Source: a virus. Taken from it: a stretch of 60,110 nt of DNA. How positions within the stretch are numbered: position 1 is the stretch's first letter; every line of letters starts with the position of its first letter. Location: IMG/VR virus record IMGVR_UViG_3300024348_000037, positions 1-60,110 of that record; one strand, written 5' to 3'. This document shows, piece after piece, positions 36,408 to 42,632 of this stretch. The notes under the pieces were generated by a model, which was given only the letters and a program-made list of their open reading frames with translations, searched no databases and was not told the origin of the DNA. Made by a program: the position numbers and the translations under genes.

Positions 36408-38587
36408 TGGCTGAACCGGTTACGATTGGCGGTCAAACCTTCATTAAAACAGATGACGGGTGGGTAGATCAAAAATCAAAAATAAGAGCGCCTGAAGGCC
36501 TACTTAAGCTTTTGAATAATCTTCAATCTGAGAATTCTCTTTCTGAAGGCAAGAAGAAGCGTGTTCGTATTGATCCTTCTCGACCTGTTATAAAACTCGG
36601 TAAAACAGAATATGTATGGGATCTCAACGGAAAAGTATGGATCGATAAGAAAACAAGAGAAGCTTCGAATCCGCGTTTTAGCTTATTGATTGAAGCAACA
36701 TATCAGTCGACACTCGGCAGTGATCAGTTACAAGATCCCGGTACACCAACTCCAAGCACTGCGGCCGCAAAAGCAGCAATGAAAGATGTGCTTGCAAATA
36801 ATATGTTTGCAACAAATCAAAAAACAAAAACTTCGAAGACAGGAAGCGGCACACTTCCTTCAATGAGTAATATTAAAATTAATTCTCCTATCGTTCAGAT
36901 GATAGAGAAGCTAGCTACGATTGACGGTTATCTCAAGCAAAGATTAAATAACAATATATCTTCATATAATACGCGCAGTGTTTCTACAAAAGAACAATCG
37001 ATAGAACAAGGTGCATCGCAAACAGATGCTACTCCTAATTTAGAACAAGAAAAAGTCGATGCTGAAGTAGAAAAAGCAAATAAAGAATCGAATGGTATAT
37101 TATTAGGTGCAGCTGTTGCAGCTGGAGCTCTTTTTATATCTCAACTCGATCCGGTAAAAGAAACTTTTAATGCTATTGTAAACTTTGCAAAAGGTGTTTA
37201 TGATTTTGCATCAGGAATAGCTGGAGTTTTTAATGACGGCCTACGCAATATTGTAGGAACTCCAGAGTCAAGAGCAGCAGAAAAATCATCGACTGAAACT
37301 GGTTCTTCTGCAACAGACGTAACACAACCTGCTGGCGGAATGCAACAAACCAGCGACCAATCAGAAGATTCCACATCATTTTCAGGTCCAAAACAATCTG
37401 TTGCTTCCGGTAATAAAGCTTCAAGCGGACCGAATTCACCCGAAGAAATTTTAACTGCTTTTCCGGGGCCTAAATCTTCTTCAAAATCCGGTACTTCCGG
37501 TGGCACAACAGGGTCAAAAGGTTCTGATGCTACTCGCGCTTCTTCTGCAACCGCTGTAACGCCTTCTTCTGCAGCTACAACTCCTTCTTCTGCAGCGCCT
37601 GCTTCTGCAACTCCTGCGAATTCTTCTGCAACTCCTGCAGCTACTCCAGCTACTACGGCACCAGCTAATGGTACAAAATCTACGTCGGCGGCACAAGCAA
37701 CGCAGACAGGCGGATCTTCTCCTGGCGCAACTTCTAATGAATCATTGAATAAAGCTGCACGGCTGGCTGCTAGCCAAGTTGGTATTGGTGAATCACAAAT
37801 AGGCAACTATTTAAGACAAGGTGGAGTCGGATTAGATCCGCGAAATGAAAAATGGTGCTCGGCATTTGTAAACTCTACGCTCGCTCAAGCTGGATTAAAA
37901 GGCGCAACTAATGTAGCCAATAGCTTTCAAAAATGGGGAGATAATGTTCCAGTATCTTCTGTTCAAGAAGGCGACATTGTTATTCAAACTCGTGGTTTAG
38001 GCCCAGATGTTGCTGGTGGCCATATAGGTATCGCAACAGGCGTAAGACAAGGAAACAAAGTCGAGCTTATAGCCGGTAACACTAGCAATAAAGTTAAGAG
38101 ATATTTTTTAGATAACAATGCTAAAAATGGATTGCAAATAAGAAGATACAACCCGCAAAAACCATATGGTAAAGGAGCAGTGGGAGGAGCGCCATTAGGA
38201 GGAACCGGAGATAGCGCTTTGGAACAAGCGATTGGAGCAGGAGTTGATTTAACGGAAGGCGCGATCAAGGCGGTTGGAAATATTCTAAGTGCGGCTTTAG
38301 GACCTATGAGTATTACTACTGGATCACAGCTTCAAAATAGCTTTAATAGTACAATGTCAAGTGATATAGGAAAAGCAGCAAGAGAAAAAACAAATGCGAT
38401 TGTCGATTCAAAAATTATAGAATCTGCAGCTGCTACGATAAAGTCGAGTTCAACAGATACAAAGGCTTCTGCGAGTTCTTCTCAAATGCAAATCGCTGAG
38501 TCGACTGGAGATAACGCCAGCATTCAATATTACTTAACTCGTATGGGATTTGCGCCGCTCGATTATAAACAAGCGGCAACAGTATAA
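36407..38587 (+). CDS. Hub/tape-measure-like protein with Cys/His peptidase (TIGR02594/CHAP-like) domain
   Basis: 726 aa. Residues 1-110 are a small beta domain (TIGGQTFIKTDDGWVDQKS); a hydrophobic segment lies about 225-245; residues 290-440 are a Ser/Ala/Thr/Pro-rich linker. Residues 445-590 are a CHAP/NlpC-like domain of the TIGR02594 type: AARLAASQVGIGESQIGNYL, KWCSAFVNSTLAQ with Cys484, VQEGDIVIQ and GGHIGIATGV with His539. Residues 611-650 (GPMSITTGSQLQNSFNSTM) repeat the C-terminal module of the preceding protein. It likely cleaves peptide cross-links during DNA entry. One-base overlap with the previous gene; the stop is followed by a terminator hairpin. Confidence 0.82.
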   Translation: MAEPVTIGGQTFIKTDDGWVDQKSKIRAPEGLLKLLNNLQSENSLSEGKKKRVRIDPSRPVIKLGKTEYVWDLNGKVWIDKKTREASNPRFSLLIEATYQSTLGSDQLQDPGTPTPSTAAAKAAMKDVLANNMFATNQKTKTSKTGSGTLPSMSNIKINSPIVQMIEKLATIDGYLKQRLNNNISSYNTRSVSTKEQSIEQGASQTDATPNLEQEKVDAEVEKANKESNGILLGAAVAAGALFISQLDPVKETFNAIVNFAKGVYDFASGIAGVFNDGLRNIVGTPESRAAEKSSTETGSSATDVTQPAGGMQQTSDQSEDSTSFSGPKQSVASGNKASSGPNSPEEILTAFPGPKSSSKSGTSGGTTGSKGSDATRASSATAVTPSSAATTPSSAAPASATPANSSATPAATPATTAPANGTKSTSAAQATQTGGSSPGATSNESLNKAARLAASQVGIGESQIGNYLRQGGVGLDPRNEKWCSAFVNSTLAQAGLKGATNVANSFQKWGDNVPVSSVQEGDIVIQTRGLGPDVAGGHIGIATGVRQGNKVELIAGNTSNKVKRYFLDNNAKNGLQIRRYNPQKPYGKGAVGGAPLGGTGDSALEQAIGAGVDLTEGAIKAVGNILSAALGPMSITTGSQLQNSFNSTMSSDIGKAAREKTNAIVDSKIIESAAATIKSSSTDTKASASSSQMQIAESTGDNASIQYYLTRMGFAPLDYKQAATV

Positions 38588-38589
38588 AA

Positions 38590-38613
38590 AAAGGGCGACC
38601 GAAGCCGCCCTTT
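38590..38613 (-). terminator. Intrinsic terminator after gp32 (UUCG tetraloop)
   Basis: On the minus strand: AAAGGGCGGC-TTCG-GTCGCCCTTT followed by a T run. The loop is C(UUCG)G, typical of T4 terminators. It lies between the convergent gp32 and the 726-aa gene; the plus strand has the same stem but only a short T run, so it may weakly stop both. Confidence 0.9.
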
Positions 38614-38622
38614 CCCACCTTA

Positions 38623-39522
38623 TCAATCTTCTTCGGCAAGCCGTTTGAAGAAATCGAGATCATCGTCATCATCACTGACTGTGGAGGTAGGAGCAGCAAC
38701 TGCTTCCACCGCCTTGAATGTCGGTGCAGGTGCACGATATTCATTTTCATCCAGATCAACACCACGAATCTTTGCAGGCTCCGCAGAGAGTGCAAGGACT
38801 GTATTTAAACGAGTCTTGAGATCTTCATAAGACTTGAATTGCTTTAGATCTACAATTTCAGTGAGCGAACGCTCCTCGTTGTAGATCCGCTCAAGCTCAC
38901 TGTCATCATCGAACAGTGGTGCGGGAGTATCGAATTCAGACTTATCGTAGTTGGGGTAACCCTCAACCTTACGAATTTTGAGCTTGAAGTTAGCACCTGC
39001 CCAAAGATCGAAAGGATTTACTGGCTTCTCGTCCTCAAAACCTGGGTTCATGAGATCGTTTAGCTTATCGAAGATCTTCTTGCCATACTTGTACAAGAAA
39101 ACTTTGCCTTCGTTTGCAGGATTGCCTGGATCCTTCACAACATAGATGTTGCTGTGGTATGCCAAGCGACGCTTCTGCTTGCGCGCGATCTCCTTATCAG
39201 AGTCAAGACCAGTATTCCAAAGAACGCTGTTATGTTCTGATACAGGATCGTCTTTACCGATAGTCGTCAACGACCGCTCGATATACCAAAGCCCGGTTGG
39301 ACCTTGGAATCCATGGTCCCAGATGCGAACGAAGGGAATGTCTTCATTCTTCGGTGCAGGAAGGAAGCGAATGACAGCGTAGCCGTTACCAGCCTTATCG
39401 ACGGTATGCTTCCAATATTTGCCCTCATCGGGATCTGTATAGGTGGTATTTTGTTTAGCAAGTTCTTTCGTGAGCTTCTCGAAAGAAGAATTGGAAGAAC
39501 GCTTGAGGTCTGCAAATGACAT
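38623..39522 (-). CDS. 32: Single-stranded DNA-binding protein gp32 (no zinc site)
   Basis: 299 aa from ATG 39522, chosen because MSFADLKRSSN follows an AGGAG site by 8 nt; the open frame extends 42 codons further into the leader. Basic N-terminal segment with a KRSS 'LAST'-type motif (residues 7-10), then GNGYAVIRFLPAPKNEDIPF, WYIERSLTT, IYVVKDPGNPANEGKVFLYK, WAGANFKLKIRKVEGYPNYD and a very acidic tail (SDDDDDLDFF). gp32 coats ssDNA and organises replication. The zinc-binding Cys residues of T4 (CPVC region) are absent: the same place reads KDDPVSEHNSVLW and the protein has no Cys. Confidence 0.95.
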   Translation of the reverse strand: MSFADLKRSSNSSFEKLTKELAKQNTTYTDPDEGKYWKHTVDKAGNGYAVIRFLPAPKNEDIPFVRIWDHGFQGPTGLWYIERSLTTIGKDDPVSEHNSVLWNTGLDSDKEIARKQKRRLAYHSNIYVVKDPGNPANEGKVFLYKYGKKIFDKLNDLMNPGFEDEKPVNPFDLWAGANFKLKIRKVEGYPNYDKSEFDTPAPLFDDDSELERIYNEERSLTEIVDLKQFKSYEDLKTRLNTVLALSAEPAKIRGVDLDENEYRAPAPTFKAVEAVAAPTSTVSDDDDDLDFFKRLAEED

Positions 39523-39573
39523 AATTAATCTCCTATATGTCGGTTTTTTACGGTATGTTTCGATGTATTTCGA

Positions 39574-39589
39574 TTGCAGCGAACTGCAA
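39574..39589 (-). promoter_or_regulatory. Hairpin/possible pseudoknot in gp32 leader
   Basis: Minus strand TTGCAG-TTCG-CTGCAA, a perfect 6-bp stem. Two CGAA tetramers follow within 20 nt and could pair with the UUCG loop to make a pseudoknot. In T4, gp32 represses its own translation through a 5' pseudoknot, so a similar role is plausible. It could also be a terminator for gp59, but no T run follows. Confidence 0.5.
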
Positions 39590-39592
39590 CTG

Positions 39593-39600
39593 TATTTATC
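39593..39600 (-). promoter_or_regulatory. Candidate late box GATAAATA at gp59 end
   Basis: One mismatch to TATAAATA, placed over the gp59 stop and about 75 nt before the gp32 ATG. Transcription from it would begin inside the leader hairpin and so might bypass any autoregulation. Weak evidence. Confidence 0.35.
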
Positions 39601-40174
39601 ATGAAGTAAAGACGTCCTTGACAATTTTTCTGCACCGAAATGCATCATAATGAAAGAACGGCTTATACTTCAGCAGCTTCTTGTGGATGCTGGGCCATAG
39701 GACGCCATCCTCAATTTTCTTGTTCCAATGACCGAAGAACCCGAAAATATCATTGAGGATAATCACCGTCTCGATAGAAATCTCGCGACGAAGATATTTT
39801 TTCAGTAGAAAGGGATGTTGCCCATTCTTTACAATAACACAATCATTGAAATTTGTACATAGTTTTTTTACATCTTCTTCGAAAATATAAGAAAGAGATT
39901 GTTGTCTCTTCAACCATTCATTGTACACTTTCTCTGAGTTATCATCAAACAGATCGCCGATCCATTTCAGATCACCATCAATAAAGTTGGCGACCAGATA
40001 TTTGAGAGGATCTTTGTGTTTTGACAGCTTATAGAATTGATACTTATCTTTCCGTACATCAAAGCTCGAAGGCTTGGCTCCGATCTTACCGTTGTATTTG
40101 ATGTAGTCATAGCTGTCTATTGTGAAGTGATTTTTAAGGGCAAGGAATGTGGTGTAGCTCTCGAAAGGAGTCAT
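39599..40174 (-). CDS. 59: Helicase loader gp59
   Basis: 191 aa (T4 217). FTIDSYDYIKYNGKIG, then DVRKDKYQFYKLSKH, LVANFIDGDLKWIGDLFDD, FEEDVKKL and the all-helical remainder match gp59. In T4 it binds forks and gp32 and loads the gp41 helicase. The order 33-59-32 is the same as in T4, and the ATG overlaps the gp33 stop by 4 nt (ATGA). Confidence 0.92.
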   Translation of the reverse strand: MTPFESYTTFLALKNHFTIDSYDYIKYNGKIGAKPSSFDVRKDKYQFYKLSKHKDPLKYLVANFIDGDLKWIGDLFDDNSEKVYNEWLKRQQSLSYIFEEDVKKLCTNFNDCVIVKNGQHPFLLKKYLRREISIETVIILNDIFGFFGHWNKKIEDGVLWPSIHKKLLKYKPFFHYDAFRCRKIVKDVFTS

Positions 40175-40416
40175 ACTGGTAACTTTGCCCTCTTTGGCAT
40201 GAAGTTGAGTTCTTCTGCTTCGTCTTGAAGCTTTGCCTTAATACGAATGTTGCTACGAATAATACTCGCAGCAGCCTCGAGCTCGATGTTATTCTTTTCG
40301 CAATAGTGGACGACGGCATCCATATAGTCTAAATTATAATTGATAACCAATCGTTCAATTTCTTTGATAAACTTTTCAGAAGTCAATGCTTTGGTTGAGA
40401 TGACGTCGTCCATCAT
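40171..40416 (-). CDS. 33: Late transcription co-activator gp33
   Basis: 81 aa from the tandem ATG at 40416, with GAGG upstream; a longer open frame upstream overlaps the endolysin and is unlikely. The helical core (KFIKEIERLVINYNLDYMDA then VVHYCEKNNIELEAA) aligns with T4 gp33 (I-E-K-M-V-E-E-F...YLEA...EENSI). gp33 connects the gp45 clamp to RNA polymerase at TATAAATA promoters. Its presence agrees with the late boxes found here. The gp55 sigma is not in this window. Confidence 0.85.
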   Translation of the reverse strand: MMDDVISTKALTSEKFIKEIERLVINYNLDYMDAVVHYCEKNNIELEAAASIIRSNIRIKAKLQDEAEELNFMPKRAKLPV

Positions 40417-40423
40417 GATATAA

Positions 40424-41002
40424 TTATCCTCTATAAAAAATGTGTGCACCAATTTTAGTCGTACGATCAAAGACTCTGCCCCATGATGGGTTTACATAGT
40501 CTGCGTGATAGAATTTTGCACCTCTTGTAACGTCACTGTAGTTACCCAGATATACGTTTTCGGCAACGGTTGTCGCCTTACGATATGCTGTCATATCAGC
40601 TATTCGCTTTCCTCCCTCACACTTCCATGAAAATTGGCATACGCGCGCAGTTCTCTGATTGATAACCGCACATGGTGTCTTTGGGAATCTTTTATCTTTT
40701 ACGCGATTCAATACTACATTGTTCACCGCGATTTTGCCTTTAGTTGGCTCATGGCCTGCTTCGAAATATGTATTCTCGGCCATGCATTTGATTTGTTTTT
40801 TATCGTATTTGCTCAGATAGACTGGTTTATTTACGATAACTTTTTTTTCAATAATCTTTACCACTGGAACTTTTACGATTTGAACCACTGGTTCTTTAAT
40901 TGGAGTAGCCAAAGCCACACCTGTGACTGCGATAATACCTATGACAAAGCCTTCGGCCCAGCGTAAGTACGGGAAATCTTTTCTGTTTTCGAAAAGTTTC
41001 AT
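40424..41002 (-). CDS. Membrane-anchored SleB-type cell-wall hydrolase (endolysin)
   Basis: 192 aa. Residues 1-16 are charged; 17-34 form one transmembrane segment rich in Gly/Ala/Val (FVIGIIAVTGVALATPI); 40-60 is a Val/Lys/Pro linker; 70-192 is a SleB/hydrolase_2 domain: AENTYFEAGHEPTKG with likely catalytic Glu81, NNVVLNRV, CAVINQ, CQFSWKC, AKFYHADYVNPSW and a terminal GAHIFYRG. The weakly hydrophobic segment suggests a signal-anchor-release endolysin exported by the host Sec system. An AGAGG site precedes it. It is the lysis-enzyme candidate; no clear holin is seen. Confidence 0.88.
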   Translation of the reverse strand: MKLFENRKDFPYLRWAEGFVIGIIAVTGVALATPIKEPVVQIVKVPVVKIIEKKVIVNKPVYLSKYDKKQIKCMAENTYFEAGHEPTKGKIAVNNVVLNRVKDKRFPKTPCAVINQRTARVCQFSWKCEGGKRIADMTAYRKATTVAENVYLGNYSDVTRGAKFYHADYVNPSWGRVFDRTTKIGAHIFYRG

Positions 41003-41057
41003 GTTTGTCCTCTTAGTCTCAATGACTTTGGCAAACAGAGACTACTTTGCAGGCATC

Positions 41058-41198
41058 TCAGCCATATAGTTTTCTGTCGCTATAAGAAGATACACAAGAG
41101 AATAACGAAGTATCTTCCATCCATTTCCCTCTTACTGGAAATGCAAAATCATTAGTGTTTTCGTCGGTGACATCCGAATGATGCCGCTTTCTAGCCAT
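41058..41198 (-). CDS. Possible small protein (46 aa) before the endolysin
   Basis: An open frame MARKRHHSDVTDENTND...SYSDRKLYG in the leader between a TATAAATA box and the endolysin. No good ribosome site is visible and no family is recognised. It may be a real late gene or simply leader sequence. Confidence 0.3.
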   Translation of the reverse strand: MARKRHHSDVTDENTNDFAFPVRGKWMEDTSLFSCVSSYSDRKLYG

Positions 41199-41253
41199 CT
41201 AAGACTTGAAGTTTTTGTAAGAGTCAATGGAGGGATTAACCTCCGTCATATTT

Positions 41254-41261
41254 TATTTATA
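41254..41261 (-). promoter_or_regulatory. Late promoter TATAAATA upstream of the endolysin
   Basis: Perfect late box at the 3' edge of the tmRNA coding piece. It is followed by a GGAGG-TTAATC-CCTCC hairpin (41227-41242). It would place the endolysin (ATG 41002) and then gp33/59/32 under late control. Confidence 0.65.
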
Positions 41262-41578
41262 CTACCACCAGCGGTTTTCTGGCGACTCGTAGCACCAGCT
41301 ATTCAACTGGTAGCAAGTGGGCCCGTGCTGTTCCAAGGTGGTGCCCATACCCGTGTAGATCATGCCGCTAGGCGGATATCTGCAAAGCTATCGTTATCGT
41401 TAGCATTTATGTTTTGTGGCACTTTGCCAAGCAATCAGTCTCGAACCGCCCTATTACACGAAAATCGAATTCCATGTTCACCCCCATCAACTACACTGTT
41501 TGAACAATATAGATGGTGGAGGTGCGGGGAGTCGAACCCCGGTCTTTCCGTCTTTATTGTTGATTGTCAACAACTGAT
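41262..41578 (-). ncRNA. ssrA: Circularly permuted two-piece tmRNA
   Basis: Reading the minus strand: an acceptor piece (about 41578-41514) with the T-arm CGGGG-TTCGACT-CCCCG (41522-41540) and end CACCTCC-A-CCA; a 28-nt spacer; then a coding piece beginning GGGGGTG at 41485. The acceptor stem pairs GGGGGTG with CACCTCC (one G-U). The D-like region contains GGAATTCGA. Inter-piece helices are possible: TTTTCGT (41464-41458) with ACGGAAA (41551-41545), and TGATTG with CAATCA. The tag frame (41404-41360) reads ANDNDSFADIRLAA then TGA. Permuted tmRNAs with ANDN...LAA tags are typical of Alphaproteobacteria. tmRNA rescues stalled ribosomes. The 3' end is approximate. Confidence 0.92.
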
Positions 41579-41584
41579 ATTCTA

Positions 41585-41613
41585 TATATACAATGTTTTG
41601 GCTTAATTGTACA
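41585..41613 (-). promoter_or_regulatory. Early-type promoter of the tmRNA
   Basis: Minus strand: GCATGTACA, 17-nt spacer, TATATA. The -35 (TGTACA, 41613-41608) and -10 (41590-41585) match the family found at five other places in this window. Predicted start is about 41578, right before the acceptor piece. Confidence 0.75.
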
Positions 41614-41616
41614 TGC

Positions 41617-42054
41617 TTAATTGCACCAAGACTGCTTTGCATCTCCGAAGTATGCACGAGCAAAACTGTTCTTGATAAGCAGATCACGAAGGCTCATGCC
41701 GTCAAGGAGAATGTCTCCGAGGACCCGTCCGCCAAACTTATCCCAATCATATAGAACAACCTGATGCTTCTTTGTACCAGCAATCACATCTTTGACAAAG
41801 ACAGAAGCCTGTTCGCCGCGTACTTTTTCGCTCTCGCATTTAGCACGAAAGCTTTTTTCAGGTGTATCAACACCAAAGATACGAACGCCAAGTTCAGGCT
41901 TCAAAGGAGCTAGAAGGTATGGAGCGGCAATGACGATGGTATCACCATCAATCGCGCGGATAATCTTTGCGTCATATGTCACACCGACAGGTGTCTTCTG
42001 TGCGATGACTGGAGTTGCCATCAAGAGCAGTGTGAATGCGATAAAATTCTTCAT
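41617..42054 (-). CDS. Secreted staphylococcal-nuclease-family nuclease
   Basis: 145 aa with a signal peptide (MKNFIAFTLLLMATPVIAQ, cleavage near residue 18). SNase motifs: AIDGDTIVI (residues 34-42), RIFGVDTPE with Arg58, Asp63 and Glu66 in the active-site pattern, RGEQASVFVKDV, and the YDWDKFGGRVLGDILLDG block ending in SFARAYFG. The family is a Ca-dependent nuclease for DNA or RNA. Export suggests action in the periplasm or outside, for example on competing or released DNA. It ends 4 nt upstream of the tmRNA promoter. Confidence 0.9.
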   Translation of the reverse strand: MKNFIAFTLLLMATPVIAQKTPVGVTYDAKIIRAIDGDTIVIAAPYLLAPLKPELGVRIFGVDTPEKSFRAKCESEKVRGEQASVFVKDVIAGTKKHQVVLYDWDKFGGRVLGDILLDGMSLRDLLIKNSFARAYFGDAKQSWCN

Positions 42055-42063
42055 ATTTTTTCC

Positions 42064-42408
42064 TTAATTACAAGTGGTTTCCCAATAAACATACCGGCGA
42101 CCGTAGCGCCATTCGGTAATCTGTTCGCGAACGCAGTAGCGTCTATCATATCGATAATCTGGTGGATAATAGCGAGTGTCGTTATAGTCTTGATAGTTAT
42201 CTTCTTCGGGCATACGTTCTTTTGAAGCAAGTACTCCTACCACAAGTCCACCGAGTATCGCTCCGCAGAGCCATCCGCAACCTTTGCCTTTACGGCGTTC
42301 TTGCTGGCTATGATCTCTGTCTCTCGAACCATCATGGCGACGTTCGGCATATGCTGGAACAGAGATGAGCATACTCGCGGTAACTATAGTTGTAAGAATC
42401 TTTTTCAT
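42064..42408 (-). CDS. Exported glycine-zipper protein (114 aa)
   Basis: ATG 42408 is chosen because MKKILTTIVTASMLISVPAY is a signal peptide and AAAGG precedes it; an upstream in-frame extension lacks this. After a charged His/Arg/Asp segment comes a glycine-zipper hydrophobic stretch (CGWLCGAILGGLVVGVL, residues about 44-60) and a Tyr/Arg/Asp-rich tail with Cys near the end. Similar host proteins are envelope-associated. Role unknown; superinfection exclusion or envelope change is possible. Confidence 0.75.
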   Translation of the reverse strand: MKKILTTIVTASMLISVPAYAERRHDGSRDRDHSQQERRKGKGCGWLCGAILGGLVVGVLASKERMPEEDNYQDYNDTRYYPPDYRYDRRYCVREQITEWRYGRRYVYWETTCN

Positions 42409-42409
42409 A

Positions 42410-42589
42410 TTAGAACCTTTCATTAATATCAGCAAACATGACTCGTTTTTTTGGATCACCGTTAGTAATGCAGCGAGTGAGTGTCAGAGCTTCTTTATAA
42501 TTCTTCGTATGAAATTTGACCGGAAAGATGATCTCTTCATCCTCGATTTCCAATGCTATTCCGACAAAGTAAGTACCGTTTTCTACCAT
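42410..42589 (-). CDS. Small protein (59 aa), likely from a leaderless late mRNA
   Basis: MVENGTYFVGIALEIEDEEI is the preferred start (ATG 42589) because a perfect TATAAATA box ends 5 nt before it; a 20-codon extension would run through the promoter into the preceding gene. Beta-rich then helical (NYKEALTLTRCITNGD). Family unknown. Stop and next ATG lie side by side. Confidence 0.65.
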   Translation of the reverse strand: MVENGTYFVGIALEIEDEEIIFPVKFHTKNYKEALTLTRCITNGDPKKRVMFADINERF

Positions 42590-42594
42590 AAACG

Positions 42595-42602
42595 TATTTA
42601 TA
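42595..42602 (-). promoter_or_regulatory. Late promoter TATAAATA, 5 nt before an ATG
   Basis: Same box-to-ATG geometry as gp4 (TATAAATA-CGTTT-ATG here, TATAAATA-GATTT-ATG there). It lies just after the DUF932 gene and would drive the 59-aa gene, the exported protein and the nuclease. Confidence 0.7.
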
Positions 42603-42632
42603 ATTGGGAGAACCGAAGCTCTCCCAACCATA

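Noticed and set aside
37198-37806. Long minus-strand frame (202 codons) under the 726-aa gene
   Set aside because: Shadow of the Ser/Ala/Thr-rich linker; its Val/Ala/Glu-rich product has no ribosome site and no family.
41514-41540. Phage attachment site made of a tmRNA 3' end
   Set aside because: The tmRNA is complete with tag and 5' half, and no integrase is seen in the window; a bare att fragment would lack these.
41514-41590. Ordinary tRNA ending in CCA
   Set aside because: A T-arm and acceptor 3' strand are present but no anticodon or D-arm precede them; the 5' acceptor strand is found downstream at 41479-41485, which fits a permuted tmRNA instead.
41178-41606. Plus-strand frame of 142 codons over 41.2-41.6 kb
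   Set aside because: Covers the tmRNA in antisense; no coding signals.
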